This document shows positions 29,301 to 44,000 of a stretch of DNA of 64,000 bases, piece after piece. Every line of letters starts with the position of its first letter. Within the stretch, counting starts at the first letter, position 1. This DNA is from Dolomedes plantarius (Eukaryota; Arthropoda; Arachnida; Araneae; Dolomedidae), in the NCBI GenBank assembly GCA_907164885.2, contig OU015495.1, positions 99,112,832 to 99,176,831 of the forward strand, in the 5' to 3' direction. The notes beneath the pieces were generated by a model. That model searched no databases. It had not been told where the DNA came from and saw only the letters and a program-made list of their open reading frames with translations. A program made the position numbers and the translations under genes.

Positions 29301-32300
29301 TTCAAAATAACTGCAACTTGTTTCTGTCTTTATGGATTCATAGGAAGAACATTTGATGATAATGGTGAAGTAAAAGGCATAAAGCTCTACCATCAAAAAA
29401 GATGATGTGAAATTGTGAACCTAAAAAGGAATTTTTTTAATCAGAATAGAAAATATGAGATAATAAACAATAAGATTAAATACATAGACTTCACAATATA
29501 AAACTTTTCTCTGATTCTCTCCAATTCCTTATATTAAACAGTATTATTACAAAAGTTATAACCCAATCATTTGCAGAAAGTTGGTGTTTTTTGCCAGTAA
29601 AAAAAAATTATACTGTCATAACAAGGAAGCATTTGTTAGTAGTAATGACTTTTAGATTATCTTAACTTCAACTCAAATACAGCACAAGTACATATGAACA
29701 GTTAATATCTAATTTTACAAGAACTAGATTGCTCCCTTTGTTTAAGTATTAATGAGAAATTAAAAAAAAAAAATAGTTGACTAAAAAAATATACAGCGTA
29801 GGTTTATACAGTGCTTTTCATGGTGCAAACTTTTCATTCTGTCTAAACTTTTCCTCCATTTTAACTATTGATTTACATGGAGTGCATTTACTTAGTCTGA
29901 AACTTTTTCATTGTAAAGGGGAAACAATTACTAAAGTTAAAAAACATAAAAATAGATCGTTATAGGACTCATTTAACAATTGGAAATAAATTAAGCAATA
30001 ATTTTCACAGAATATAAAGCTGTTAGAACACACAATATAAATGAAAAATGAAAAAGTATTATCTAAATATTTACGGATAGAGTAATGTGGTGTTATTTTA
30101 GTTTCCTTGGTGGAATTATTAATATAATGGTGGTGTTAACAATTCATAAATAAAAGCTTATGTAATGTGGACTGCAACAACCACTTACGTATCTTGTAGG
30201 TACACTCGGAGTGAGTGAGCTGGTATAAAATAAAACTAATAATAATGAGGGATCACTCACCTTCATATGTGAATAAGCTGGAACGATGAATAAAACATAT
30301 AGATCAGCTTCCTCTATCCAAAAATCAACATTTGGACAATCAAAACAATCAAGATGTTTTTACAGGGATATCTACTATAAACTTTATATGAGGAATAACA
30401 TGGTCTGTATGACCCAGAGATTTTAAAAGAGTGAAGAGAAGACAGTGTTAAAATTGTTAAGAATTTCTTGTAACCTTTGTTTTTCAGTAGGACTAAATGG
30501 TTGAGTGAGAAGGTTTTTCAAATCAAAACTCAGCTTGCCTGAGTGCAATTAGATCAGGGGATGCCTGTATAAGATTGTTTTATGTTCTCTACTGATGCAT
30601 TATTTGCTTCCTTATTTGCCATTAATTTCTGCAATTTCGAATATATGACCAACAGTTGTATGTCTTATTGATATGTAAAGGGCTTATCTGTATGAGTTAT
30701 GCAAGGAATAAGTAATTGCACATGAGGATTTTTCGAGTTAGTGGCCACAGACTTCTATTACTGCCTGGTATGAAGAGCAAGGGGCAGTCACTCAGTGGCT
30801 GGTACAAGAGACGATATGTTGTTCTGAGGAAGGTATGAAGACATCACCGAACATAAACAGTATCCGGAGGTGAAATGAGAACCTTCCTGATAAGCAACAT
30901 CTACCAGTAACAGTCTGTTCACAAGAATTGTTCGGTATATAAGAATTACCATTATTTACCTCATTCCAGTCATTAAGGTCAGTTTGATGTGCAATAGGAT
31001 TTAGATTTTCCTCAACAGTCTCTTCGACATCACATGCAGTGTATAGAATCCAGAATATCACACTACTGTTGTTAATTTGTAGTCACGTATTATGCAGATC
31101 AATAACTACTCTATTGGATTTCAGAAAGGTCAAAACCATGATACCAATGAACTTTGATTCTTATCAATTCAATTAAGAAAAAGGTATGTTTATAAAACCT
31201 TTACCAATTTTGAAAAGACAGACAAATGCATCCATCACAATGCACAGATGAGTTTACAGTAGTAATTTTAAACATTCGAAGCAATTCTTTTATAATTTAG
31301 CTTATCCCTATACCTTAGAAAATATGACTTGGGATAGTAAAGAGAGTGAAGCACCTGAATCAAGCAGAAAATTTTCAGGGGCCCCTGTTCAGAGAAAATT
31401 GAATAATAGGCAGATCAGCAAACCCAATCAGTATGCAACAAAAATTTAAGAGATTGTATGAAAACTGCATCACTATCCTGATGTACAGGATCAACAATTG
31501 GAATAGGAATTAGGAATTCTGCACAGCAATAACCTAACATTTCTGATAGATGAGAGAGGATATCTATCACGAGTCGCTGGAGATCTCATGATAAACTCAC
31601 TTCCATCAACATAAAAATTATCTTGTGCATCAGAGTTCTTCCTTCTGGTTTATGAGACAGCTGAATAGGAGTATGCAGTTGCTTGGAAATATGATGGAAC
31701 TCATATTATTTGAGTGTTGTGGTTTTGAACAGACACACTGTTGACCTGAGCTATGACTGTGTGATGCATAATGACAGGAGCCCTGACCATTAAACATTGG
31801 ACCCTTTTGTACATCTAGTCATGCTTGATTATTATCCTTAGACTGTGACCTTCTAGCCAAACCTCTTGAGTTCCACCTATTATGAGAGGCAGGTCTATGT
31901 GATCTGTTTTTTCCTTGAATGAAAATCATTTACCCTATTGACTTGAACCTTTCCTGATTGTGCCACCTTTCAATGCAAAGCACCTTGCAGCAGTAGCCCT
32001 GATCGAGAACACCATTGGCACCAACTGAGTTCTCTTGTCTTCCACGATTAAAATTTTTAGCACCTGGTTAGTACTAGAGTGATAACAAGCTTCACTGAAC
32101 CCATCGTTTACTTCGTCCTCACAGCCTGGTTATTAACATGATTATTTTTATGAGCAACTTGATTAAGGTGTGGCATAAGAGGGTACTAGGTAATTGTCGA
32201 TGGCAAGACTTAAATTTCCTGAATTTATCTAACCAATCTCCATCTCAGCAAAAGAGTTGGCGTTTTGGGTTAGTAGATGCAATTTAAAATTTGTAGGAAT

Positions 32301-35300
32301 CAGGGTCATTAAGCTTTGCCACCAAAATCTGCTGAATTGCATCCTCACTCAGTAAGGAGAACCTCTTCCTAACAATATTTTCAAAGACGATTAGCAAATA
32401 GATTTATTCTTTCACTCTTCTCAAACTTACATCAGCATATTGCTGTGCAATAGCTGTGTCCGATTCAGTGCGAAAAAATTTTCTGAAAATATTGAGAGTT
32501 CAGCTACATCTTTAGCACTTTTACATACATGTGAGGAAACATAAAACTGCAGTGCAGCCTCTGTCAATTTGGATTTTACAAAAGCAAGAGCATGTGAATC
32601 AGGACCAATTAGTATTGTTCAACTAGAATTGTACCTGTTCAATAAAAAATTCCAACAGTTTCTGGGATCACCCTGAAAGGTGCTATCATAACTTTGAAGG
32701 ACTGGATTTTTACTAGCCATCTTGTGAAGAACTTATTTTGACCTCTCTCAATTTGTTAGAATTCCAAAAGTAGACTAATTTTGTAAGCAACAGTTCTTTT
32801 TTACCTTAACATATGTAGAAATGCGATGCACAACAACCTATCAAAAACTTGACTTAAAATTTTTCATATTTGAACCCATAAAGATAGTCAACACAATAAA
32901 TATACACATAATGCAGTCATTCATTCACTTAATTGATGATCTTGACTCAAAAATTGTAGATTTCCCAGATTGAATATTTATAAAAAAAACAATGATAGTA
33001 TTCAGTTTCTGCATCAATATATATATTAACACATGTTCAACATCTTCTTAAAAAAAAATTCATTACTAATTTCATTGTATATTATATCACTATTAAATCT
33101 TTTTCCTTCTCATTACAACATAACTCATGGCTATTTACACAACTTAAAAATTCATATTTCACATCCTTCATTTCTTCCTCTTATTCTTTAAAATCATCAA
33201 TTACTTCAATACAAGATGAACCACTCAACACAAACAAATAATATCAGGCCACCATATTGTGGTTTAGTTTTAGGTTCCTTGTGGAATTATTAATATAATG
33301 GTGGTGTTAACAATTCATAAATAAAAACGTTATGTATATGTGGACCGCAACAACCACTTACAGTACTCTGGTAGGTCAACTCGGAGTGATTGAGCTGTAT
33401 AAAATAAAACTAATAAGAATGATGGATCACTCCCTTCATATGTGAATAAGCTGACGATGATAAAAGATATATCAACTTCCTCTATCCAAAAAATCAACTT
33501 TATTTTACCTGGAGTTGTCTAAAACACAGGCACATACTATATATATAGATATGTCGACACCGTTGGACCCATTTGGAACAAAACTAATAACAGCATCTGA
33601 TAGTATCCAGCAATAGCAGTCTTATATCGATTATTATACATTTATAATGAACATTAACTCAGATGGTTGAGGATTGGGCACATTGCCTGAGAAGACTGCT
33701 ATGTAGCTATCTCTAAAACCATAAAAAAAGGAAACGTACGATCACAACCTGCGGATACCACCGTACTGCTAAAAAAAAGACCACCTTTTCTCATGCAAGC
33801 ACGTTGTTTCTTCCCGCTCAAAAACCCTGCACTCGTCACTCCACTTCACTTCCTCCACCAAAACCAAGGGGAAAGGAGTGATCGCTAATCGCTGTTGCGA
33901 ATAGCGATGGAGTGATGTGATAACAACATCACAGTAAATATAGTCCATAGTTTAATAATTTAGGGTTGGGATAGCCTAGTAGATGTGAAATGGGCTTTGG
34001 ACGGTGCCCAGTTTGAATCCTGACACTATTAATACCCTTGCACCTGGTCTGTAAAGTCTTACCATAAGGTCAGCAGGTGGGGCAAGGTACAAACTTTCCA
34101 GATGTCACCCCCGGGGGTGCTTGGTTGAAATTTGGTGGTACCAGGGGATGGTGTTAGTTCACATATAAGCCCCCATTGTAAGTAACCAACATCTCTCATG
34201 GATGCTTCTTCTTGGGGGAATGTTGAAGCCCATGTGCCAATTGTGTTATTAAAAAATAAAAATAAAAAAGAGGCTAATTTAAACGTCGAGTTAGCAAAAT
34301 AAAATGCTACCCTGGTAATAGTAGTTCACACACACACACACACACACACACTCATACAAAGTCAATATATCATAATAGACATGAGTTTAATTGAACAGAA
34401 GTAATTATGTTCCACCTGCACACTTACTATTAAAAAATTTAAAAGCAACTTACTTTGACACCATAATGAGCACAAACATTTTGACACCATGAAACAAAAG
34501 TTGAAGGATTTCATTTTCTTTATACAACTTTGAATTAAGAAAGCTGAATTCTGTTCACTGGATGCACACCCAGGTTTTCTTAAAGCATTATAAGCGGCAA
34601 AATCTGCTTTCCATTTTAAGCTACTGCACAAAAACACATTCTCCTTTTAGCAAATTTTTATCAATAAGCTTGATATCTGAAAATGTAATACCTCTATTAT
34701 AATTCTTAATATAAAATTGAAACATAAGCAATTAAAATGCAAAGATTCAGACACTCAAATCTTCAAAATATCTAATAATTTTTACCTGAGTTTTGAAAAT
34801 AATTTGCCACACATAAATCTAAAGTTTTTTCCCTGTCGCCATCAGTTATGTGTTTGCTTCTATATTATCTAAATAAGGGAAGACGCACAAAGAAAAGGAT
34901 TGATATATAAGACATATTGAAATTAAAGGCAAACATATCAAAATGCTTTACTAAGAGCTATATTGCAACAATTTTGTTACAAAAAAAGGGCAGACAATAG
35001 ATGATAGTAAAAGAAGAAGAGTTTTGACACCGCCCTTTTCCTATCATTGCTTTTTTGATAAGAGCACACTATCATACGAATACAATTAAAAAGTAGAAGA
35101 TAAAATCAAAAGAGGTACATATTGTAAGAAATTTACTAGATAAATTTAAAAATAGGATTCCACACATACTTCTAAAACCATATATTATATGATTTATCTT
35201 TTGTGATTGTATAAAAAATAAGATAATATATGTTAAATAATCCTTAAAAAGGCTTTCAAGATTTCTAACTGCAAACTCCATTAAAAATATTCTAAACTAT

Positions 35301-38300
35301 AAGCAATATGATATATAGTGAATTAATACAAGTTGCATATCCCAAATTCAGTAAGGTTCAATTGGACTTATCAGTGTTTTGGGTAAACAAGCTGATTAAC
35401 AGAAAAGTGGAATTCAATCACTGATTTATTAAAGAAGGATTAGAAAACAAAACTTACTTTCAATTTCTATTGAAGCTTTTTTAGTGCCTTCAATATAACA
35501 TCATTATTATGGATTTTGGTCAGTCTATTCAAAGTATTTATCCTAAGCATTTGAGAAATGGGTCCAGTCTTGAAGAAGAATCTCTACGACACGCCTGATA
35601 TGATAAAAGAAATTAATTAGTGAGAACTACCCTCTTTGGATCAATGATCCAAACATTGCTTAGTGAAATATTATCTTTGTTTCTTTTATCAATACACAAA
35701 TCAGTTAAAATTTTATATCTTCACAAATACACACACACACACACGTTATTCCTCTGAACTTAATACAATATCAGTAACATGAAAGATTAATTTTGTTCAA
35801 TAGTACTTGGCAGTCGTATTGTAGTCAACATAGTTAAAAATTTCATTCCAAATTAAATACAACTCAGTGTAGAAAATTTGAGGTAACAAAACACAAGTAG
35901 AAACCTTGATTATGCTTGTTACTGTCCATCTTGACTATCAAGTCAGTGTCAAATAAAATACCTTTGAAATTCTGAAATCCTGTAAATTGATTCCTCCATA
36001 GACGGCAATCTCATTGTTTGAAATGTATAAACAGTCCTATGGTCTTTTACCATAGGGCTGTTTATATGCCTTCTGTAATGTGGTCCTCATTAGACTTTTA
36101 ATAAAATATTTTAAACATTATAATTTCAGAATCTATGTTATAACAACCCATTCAGATGTAAATTCTGTAAAGACACAAGATATTGTTTAAAATTCAAGTC
36201 TGCTTACAGATGAATTTTAAGCACCAATATTTCCTCTGATGTGCAGAAAGTAATTAAATACTGTTTAAAATATATTAAAATGCAGGCATGTGAAGAATGT
36301 GAAAAAGAATTATGATGTAAAAATATCAGAGATTCTATCACATGTACATTAAATTTATTAGATAACTGAATTTTCACCCAAAGCCTGGAAAAGCTAAAAT
36401 AAGACTAGATTTTAAATGTTTTACCATTGCAACACAAAACATTTATAAAAAAGAATTTGTAACTGCCTTAGACAAAACCTTAAGAGTCTATAGGTGCATG
36501 TAATATATATAGTGTATGTGTTATTGGTCTTTATACAGTGCTTAGGATAAGATCCGTTGAAATATTCTCAGCTGTTTATAGAGTAAAAAAGCTTTACGAA
36601 CAACAAAGGAAAAAAAAAAAATCTAAAATACATAACTAAAGCTTACCCCAGGCGCAACCCACAGCGTAAATCTGTTGAGAGATTTCTCACAGAGTAATCA
36701 AATTCCTCAAGAGCAGTTGTTGATATGATACCTTATATCCTAAATAACGTAGATGTTTTGTAATATCTCCCTCACCACTAAGGTATTCTCTGGAAAAAGC
36801 AAGCAATAGTTCTCGACTGGACTGAAAAAAAAAAAAAATAAATATATATATATATGTATACACATATATAAACATAGAGAAACAAATATTGTTGAGAAAA
36901 CATTTAAGAAATTTACTACTGATAGTTACAAGTAAAAAAAGAAAATTACCTGTCAAAAGTATGATTGTACTTTTTGATCATTACAAAAAAATATTATTAT
37001 ATACAACAATGCCTTTCATACTTTTAAAATTCAATAGAAGAAAGATTCAGCTCTGAACTTTAAAAAGCACTTTATTTATAAAAACTACATAGAGAAAATT
37101 ATGAACAATTATGATTTCTAGAATACTCCTAAATGAGAAAAAAAAGTAAAATTGAAGCCTAAATTAATAAGTTTATATAATTATATATGCATATACAAAG
37201 CCAATTTATTGAAACTCATGTAAATAAGCTATAAGTCTGCATAATGAAGTGCTTAATAACTTGCAATGGCCAGAAACAAGCAAATACAATCCTAGAAAAC
37301 ATTCAGTTATTTATTTAATAACATACATTTGTACTCTACTCATTACAAAAAAGGCAAACAAAGAAGTAACTTTTCAAGAAATATGATTCTGCATTACACG
37401 ATCACAATTTATTTGAATGATGGGTCTAATATATATGTATGTGTAAATCTATCTATATATATATATATATATATAGATACACACACACACACAGTGGACG
37501 CTCGTTAATTCGAACTCGGTTAAATCGAACTTTCAGTTAATTCGAACTAATCCAAAGGCCCTCAAAAACTTGTATTGGGATAAATGTTAAAAATATCTCA
37601 TTAATTCGAACTAAATTTTTATCACTTCAGTTAATTCGAACTAAATATTTGACAAATTAATTTTTTTCTTCGTTTAAGGAGAAAATACATGCTGTATTTA
37701 TTATTTTGTGTGTCAAAATCATCTGTATTATTTTCTGTGTAAGAGGCACATGCCTGCATTCCTAGACTATTGCATTTCCACTAAACGTTAGTGGCTATTG
37801 TATTTTTGTTTAGATTGTGGTGAAAATTACAACATTACTATGCTGAGAGCTATAAATGATCTATACGCCGCATGCGATGACGTTAAAGAAAGCACAATTA
37901 GTAATTGCTTTCGTCATGATAAATTCATGCACACCGAAGAGAACAATCATATCGAAGAATGTGACGATATTGATACAGATTTGAAAAAGATCTGAATTCA
38001 AAATATTTAACGGTGATAACGTTACTTTTTCTGAATATGTAAGGGCAGATGAAGATGTGGAAAACTGAGCGATGACGACATAATTAAAACTATCCGAGAA
38101 GATGAATAGAAGAGACCTTATTGAAATCAGACAAGAATGCAGAGACTGTTAAGCGTCCTACTGATCAAGTCATAATGGACTCTATTAAAACTCTGAAAGA
38201 ATTTATTCAGATGGAACCGTCCTCTGAAAATGAATTGAAATGTTTGCTTCAAATCAAGAAGCTGGCTGAACAATGTAAACATCATAAACAAAACCAAACA

Positions 38301-41044
38301 TCCATTTTACAGTTTTTCCCAAAAGTGTAATTCATATTTTTAATTAAAGTTTACTTTACATATCTTTTGCTTCATTTTATGATTAAGGTAAATCTGTATT
38401 GCTTTTTAATATGTTAATTTTAGATAACATAGTATAATATGTTTTCTGGGGTTATACATACTAGGAGATTTTCTTCTTCAGTGATAATTTTAAAGTTATA
38501 TATTTTCTCTTAACATTGGATAATTTGAACTTTTTTCTGAGAACCTTTGAGTTCGAATTAACAAGCGTCCACTGTATATATAAAAATGTCAGCACTTTCA
38601 AATTTTAGATTCAGTTAAATATGCTGGCTTGTATAAAGTAAATGATGAAAACAAAGCTTACTGAATTTGCAAGAATTGCAAGCTCATTGAATCTGTAATT
38701 TTTTGGGACATGAAAAGCTAGATAATTAAAATTCTGTTTGTTTATCACAAGCTTTGCTGCTCTGAGTAAATCGCATAAAGTAAACTTTAAAAAAGTGGCT
38801 AAAATGGCAAGAGCTAATAATAAATATCAAATTGAAATGATTAGATTTATTATGTTTTACTAATTTATTCCATTTAAATTGAAAACAAAAATTTATACAT
38901 GTGTATAACAAATGCATCAATTTTACATTTATTTGCCATTTCCTTTTAATTAAGAATAATTGATGCATTTTTAAAGATAGATTGTTTCATAGGTTTTGAA
39001 ATGCTATGATTACTTTAAGCTACACACAGACTAACCAATTTTAAACAGCTACAAATATCCATGTCTATTAAAGGATTCAAACCCACAGACTCAGGTACCA
39101 AATGAAGCCTGGCATTTTAAATAAATGGCTTTCATGAAATTTGGTTTTTAAAGGGAAGGTGAGAATATGTGCCTAACATTATATATAGTATACTTGAAAA
39201 AAATTTATAATGCATCTTTCAACTTTATAAAACAGTTTCAAAGACACACAACTGATATATCAAGTTTTTCAACTGGTATGCTAATAATAAGAATTACACT
39301 CTAAAATTAAAGGAATAAAAACAAATTTCATAAAATTTTTTAAACATACCTTATATTTAGAATTTTTATTGAATAGACAAGGGTTATGTTTTATGAGATG
39401 ACTATTTTTTGCTGTGTCAAGAAAAAAGACCAAAAGCAAGAACTTTTTCAGAGTAAAACGCTGTATTTCATCCTCATAACCTATATATGGTCAAAAAATA
39501 TAACGTAAGTAAGAAAACAAAGAAAAGGTTGAAACAACAAAAATCATATTATAAAGACTATAAATTAATAAAGTCATCAATAAATAAAATCTACAAAGAG
39601 TATCATGGACGAAACTTGCCCCAATGCAAATTATGTTTTATAAAATGATTGCCTAAGAGTAAGTCCTGTAATCTCCTATAAACCTAAGTTCAAAATTACA
39701 TCAGGTTGTTGCAAAAAGATTTTTTCTATAGTTATTTAAGTCAAGTATAAGGGTGGTCCAAATGAAAGTGAGACCTTTTGTTTTTACTGGTTTATTAGTT
39801 GGAATACGTGAACATACAGGAAGTAATAGGGATACATGAGCTATATATCCACTCTGTGTCGGTTCAAGCAAGTATCCCAACACTTACTAGATGTTGGATA
39901 CCCTGAGGAAAGAATTTTCATGGTTGTCCACAGAAGCAATCTTTAACGATGTTGTGGACCTCTGCATCGTTAGCAAACAAGTGGCCCTTGAAAGTCTTTA
40001 TGAATGGGCCGAAGATATGGTAGTCACAGGGCAAAAGGTTGGGGGCATAGGGGAATGGCCATGGACCTCTAAGCAGAAGTGCTGCAGCAAAACTTGTTCA
40101 TGGCAGACAATTCCACAGTGATGACCAAGTGTGCTTGAGCAGGTCTTGGCATGTCTCATGCTCACAAGTTCATTATGAAATTCCCTAAATCACCTGAATT
40201 TTGTACTCTGTGAAAGATACTCCCACGTATACACACTGTTCGCACAACAAAAAATTTCATCTTCACTAGGACTTTCTGTCAAAAATTTAATAACTGCTCA
40301 CTGGGCATGTGGATGAATCCATGTGATGGCCGTATATAGTCACCTTACTTAAATAGGCTCAAACAGCACACTGACAATTTCTGATGATAGCAGCTTTGTT
40401 TTGTAACATACAACTTCATCTACTGGTGCAAACTCCCAGCTCTTGGTATTTAACCACTGCAGCTAAAACAAAAGTCTTACTTGCATTTGGGCCACCCTTA
40501 TATTTAAATATAAAATTTTGGTTCTTTACATTGGCAAGTCTCACATCAGTCAAACCATGCTGCCTTTGATAAAGTACACTGCATAAATAATTAAAAAAAA
40601 TTTTTAGTTAGTGAATCAGTCTTAAGTAAGTGCTCTTTTAAAATGCAGTATAAGAGATTATAAATAACTGTAGTAGCCTTTGTTAATGATTATCACATAA
40701 TTTAGAGTCTAAAAAATTTAAAGGATGCTGCAATACTTTGAAAGCACTGATAGGAAAAGATTTTACAAAATTATGCAAAAATTGGCCCCCTGAAATTTTT
40801 AAATTATAAAATACTAAACAAAATTAAATAAGTTTACATTCATATTTACCTTTCTTGAAATAATTTATGACTGATGGGTGAGAGAATTTAGATGAAATTT
40901 CTGGATTATGCAAAAATCTATGCACAATAAAACGAGATAAACCAAGAACATCTGAGTTGTTATGCAGAGTTATGACCTCTCCATACACAGTCTAAAAGAA
41001 AAACAAACAAAAACATTACCAATATCATAAGTTTTTTTTTTTTG

Positions 41045-41081
<37 letters not shown>

Positions 41082-44000
41082 GGTGGGGTAAAGAAAAGGT
41101 CAAGCATTACTAGGTGTAAATTAAAAATTAAGTACTTGGGCTGGATAACATTAATGATTTCTTAAAGAAATGATTTAAAGCTATACAGTGTCTGGTGTAT
41201 CAGTAAAAAAAAAAAAAAACTTACCATTATGGGAAAAGAGCAAAACTAGCCTAAAACCCTATATTCTCTCTTGATAAAAATGTAACAGACTACAGATAAA
41301 TTTTTTTTTTTTAATGATAAAGGAAATTTGTTAATAAAAGATGCATGAATTTCATGCTGACATCATAGAAGTTGGCAGATTTGCTATTAGAAATAAATAA
41401 ATGTGTGGCTGTTTTAATGAGGAATTTGCACATGTGGGGAAAATGCTCATTTCTATTTTTTATTAACAGATTGGTTATTAAATTGTTCAAAAACATCAAT
41501 TAAAACGTACATATAGATCTAAATAATAAAAATTTTAAATTTAAAATAAGCGAAAAGTGTTGAAAAATCATGTGACCTCAAATGGCTACGTGATTGGTTC
41601 TGACGTCACTATGCCCCATGCTTCAATGTTTACATTTTTCTAGCGTGAGATTCTACGTTTCCTCCTTTTAAACTAACATTTTAAAATCATATTTTTTTTT
41701 CTAATTTGGTTTAATTTTTCTAATTTTAGTTTGTGGCTATTGTTTATTCCCCCCTTTTTTTAAATTATATTCTATCGTCGTCTTTATTATTAGTTTTATT
41801 TCTGTTTTGTTTACCATGGCGTTATTACCCGGTTTTACAAAAGGGCAATCTGACAACCTGCCTAAAATGGATTCATTTGCAGTTTTTTCCTTTTTGGGAA
41901 ATAATCCAAGTTTTATGGGAGCAGAAATACGAGGATTTAAAGCTCAGAGGTATGTATATATTTGTTTGCATTTATTATTCTAGTTATGTAATGTAGATTG
42001 TAGAACGCTGACGTGCGTTGTACTTTACACAAACTTTAGAGTTAGACATTGTTTATGCATATTATTAAATTAATCTCGTACTCTAAAAGTTTAATATACA
42101 GCTTCTATTATTATTCATTCATAGTACATGTTTAATTTTGTAGAATTAATTAGCACTGCAACATTACAAGTAGTGTCTGTTATAGGATATTTAGCAATTT
42201 TAATTGTCTATTAAAAAGTTGACAGAAATAAAAAACACTACCAAATTTACGAATGTGTTCAGTGTTCTGCATTCATATCATAGAAATATGTGTATTTTAA
42301 ATGGTAAAGGAATTATAATAAATCTGAACTATGCATGATAGTTAAACTTTTGACTAATCACATATTAAGTGGTGCAAAGAAACAAATGTTTACTACTCAT
42401 ACTAATTTTAAACAATCCTCTAACTCCATAATTTTGTGTTTTAAAAGCACATTTTTAAATTAATGCTTTAGTACTTAGAAAGTTACTTAGATCTGGACGA
42501 GAAGGCTATGGAGATAATACTGTAAGATATGTTCAGATAAAAAGGGATGCAGACATCTGTACAGTCAATGCAAGGGTGACACCAGAACATTATCTCCCAA
42601 AAAAGACTTACAGTGTGGAACTCAAGTTGAATGAAACAGAAGAAAATGTCCTTTCCGTCAAATGCAATGATTGTGCAGCATCTTTGGGTGAGTTCCTTTA
42701 TGTATTATATTTAATTTTATCTAAAAGTTTTAATGATAGTGTGTTTGGGGTAAATACAATAGACCATTCATGGTTAGCTTTCCCCGCTTTAAGTCATTTA
42801 TAAATAATTAGTAATACTTCAGCAGTTATAAAAAAATCTTTTTAATACAATACTTTATACATTTTATGTAAAAAACTAGCACCCAAAACTAGTGTAAAAA
42901 GATTAATTAAAAATAAACTTACAAAATAATTAACATATCTTATGCTTTTGTCACATTTTGCACACAAATTGTATTTATTTTAAAATTTCATCACCTACCC
43001 CCAACCCAGCATCTGGTGAATTCCATTGTTACGGACGTTACATTCACACACAAAATAAATTATAAAAAGATTATGAGATGCATATTAATGCTTCAAAATA
43101 GGAGTATGTTATTTTTTCCTGATAAAACCAATACTAAAGATAAACTTGACAGGTTTCAAAATTTATTTCTGGTGTATTTAAGCTGCAAAAAAAAAAAAAA
43201 AATTCTTTAGTGTAACGGATGTTACATAAAATGGAACATCATTTGTACTATAGCGTCATAAGATAAAAAAATCTGTGAATCTATTATGCAAATTTGCTAA
43301 AAAATTTAAAAAATAACATCACAAGACATGCCTGTAATTTATCAGAACCTTGACATAAAAATTAGTCATTTTTTTCTGTAATAAAAAATTTAAAAACTAT
43401 TTGTAACAGACGTTACATATAATACATGATGTTGCAACTGTACCCTTAACTAGGCTATTTATATTCAAAACAGTCACAAACATGCATTTATTTTACTTTT
43501 ATAGTTTTTACATAAATATTAAATTTACTCCAATTAAATTCAGTGGCATAATTTACGTATGTAATAAGGTATAAAAATGATAATTTTACTTGCTAAAAAA
43601 ACTTACAAATAGATATTTTCCCATTACTTCCCCTACAAAACAAACTTAATGTAAGGAAAAAGCAATAATAGGTTCTAGTACTAGAGGCCATAAGCTTTCT
43701 AATGATATATAACACTTAAGAATTCGTTTAAAATGATTTTCTTTCGTAATGGTTTCATGTTAGGTGGAATTCACCATCTGGAGAATATAAATTTGGCAAA
43801 TCATCTGTATCACATTAAAACCCACAATTACAGCTAAATTAAAAAATTATTGAATGAAGATCCACTTACTGAGCATTTACAACTGTTTCAGCATCAAAGC
43901 TATTATCAAGTAACTGTATGTAATATACTTTAAGAGTTGTATATTGCATATCTCTGCTGTGAACAAACATTTTATAGACTGCTATCCAGAATGCTAGTTT

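Noticed and set aside
39060..39110. Possible tRNA on minus strand (GGGTTTGAATCC)
   Set aside because: Only a B-box-like stretch, shared loosely with 61340; fits a SINE fragment and lacks a full cloverleaf.
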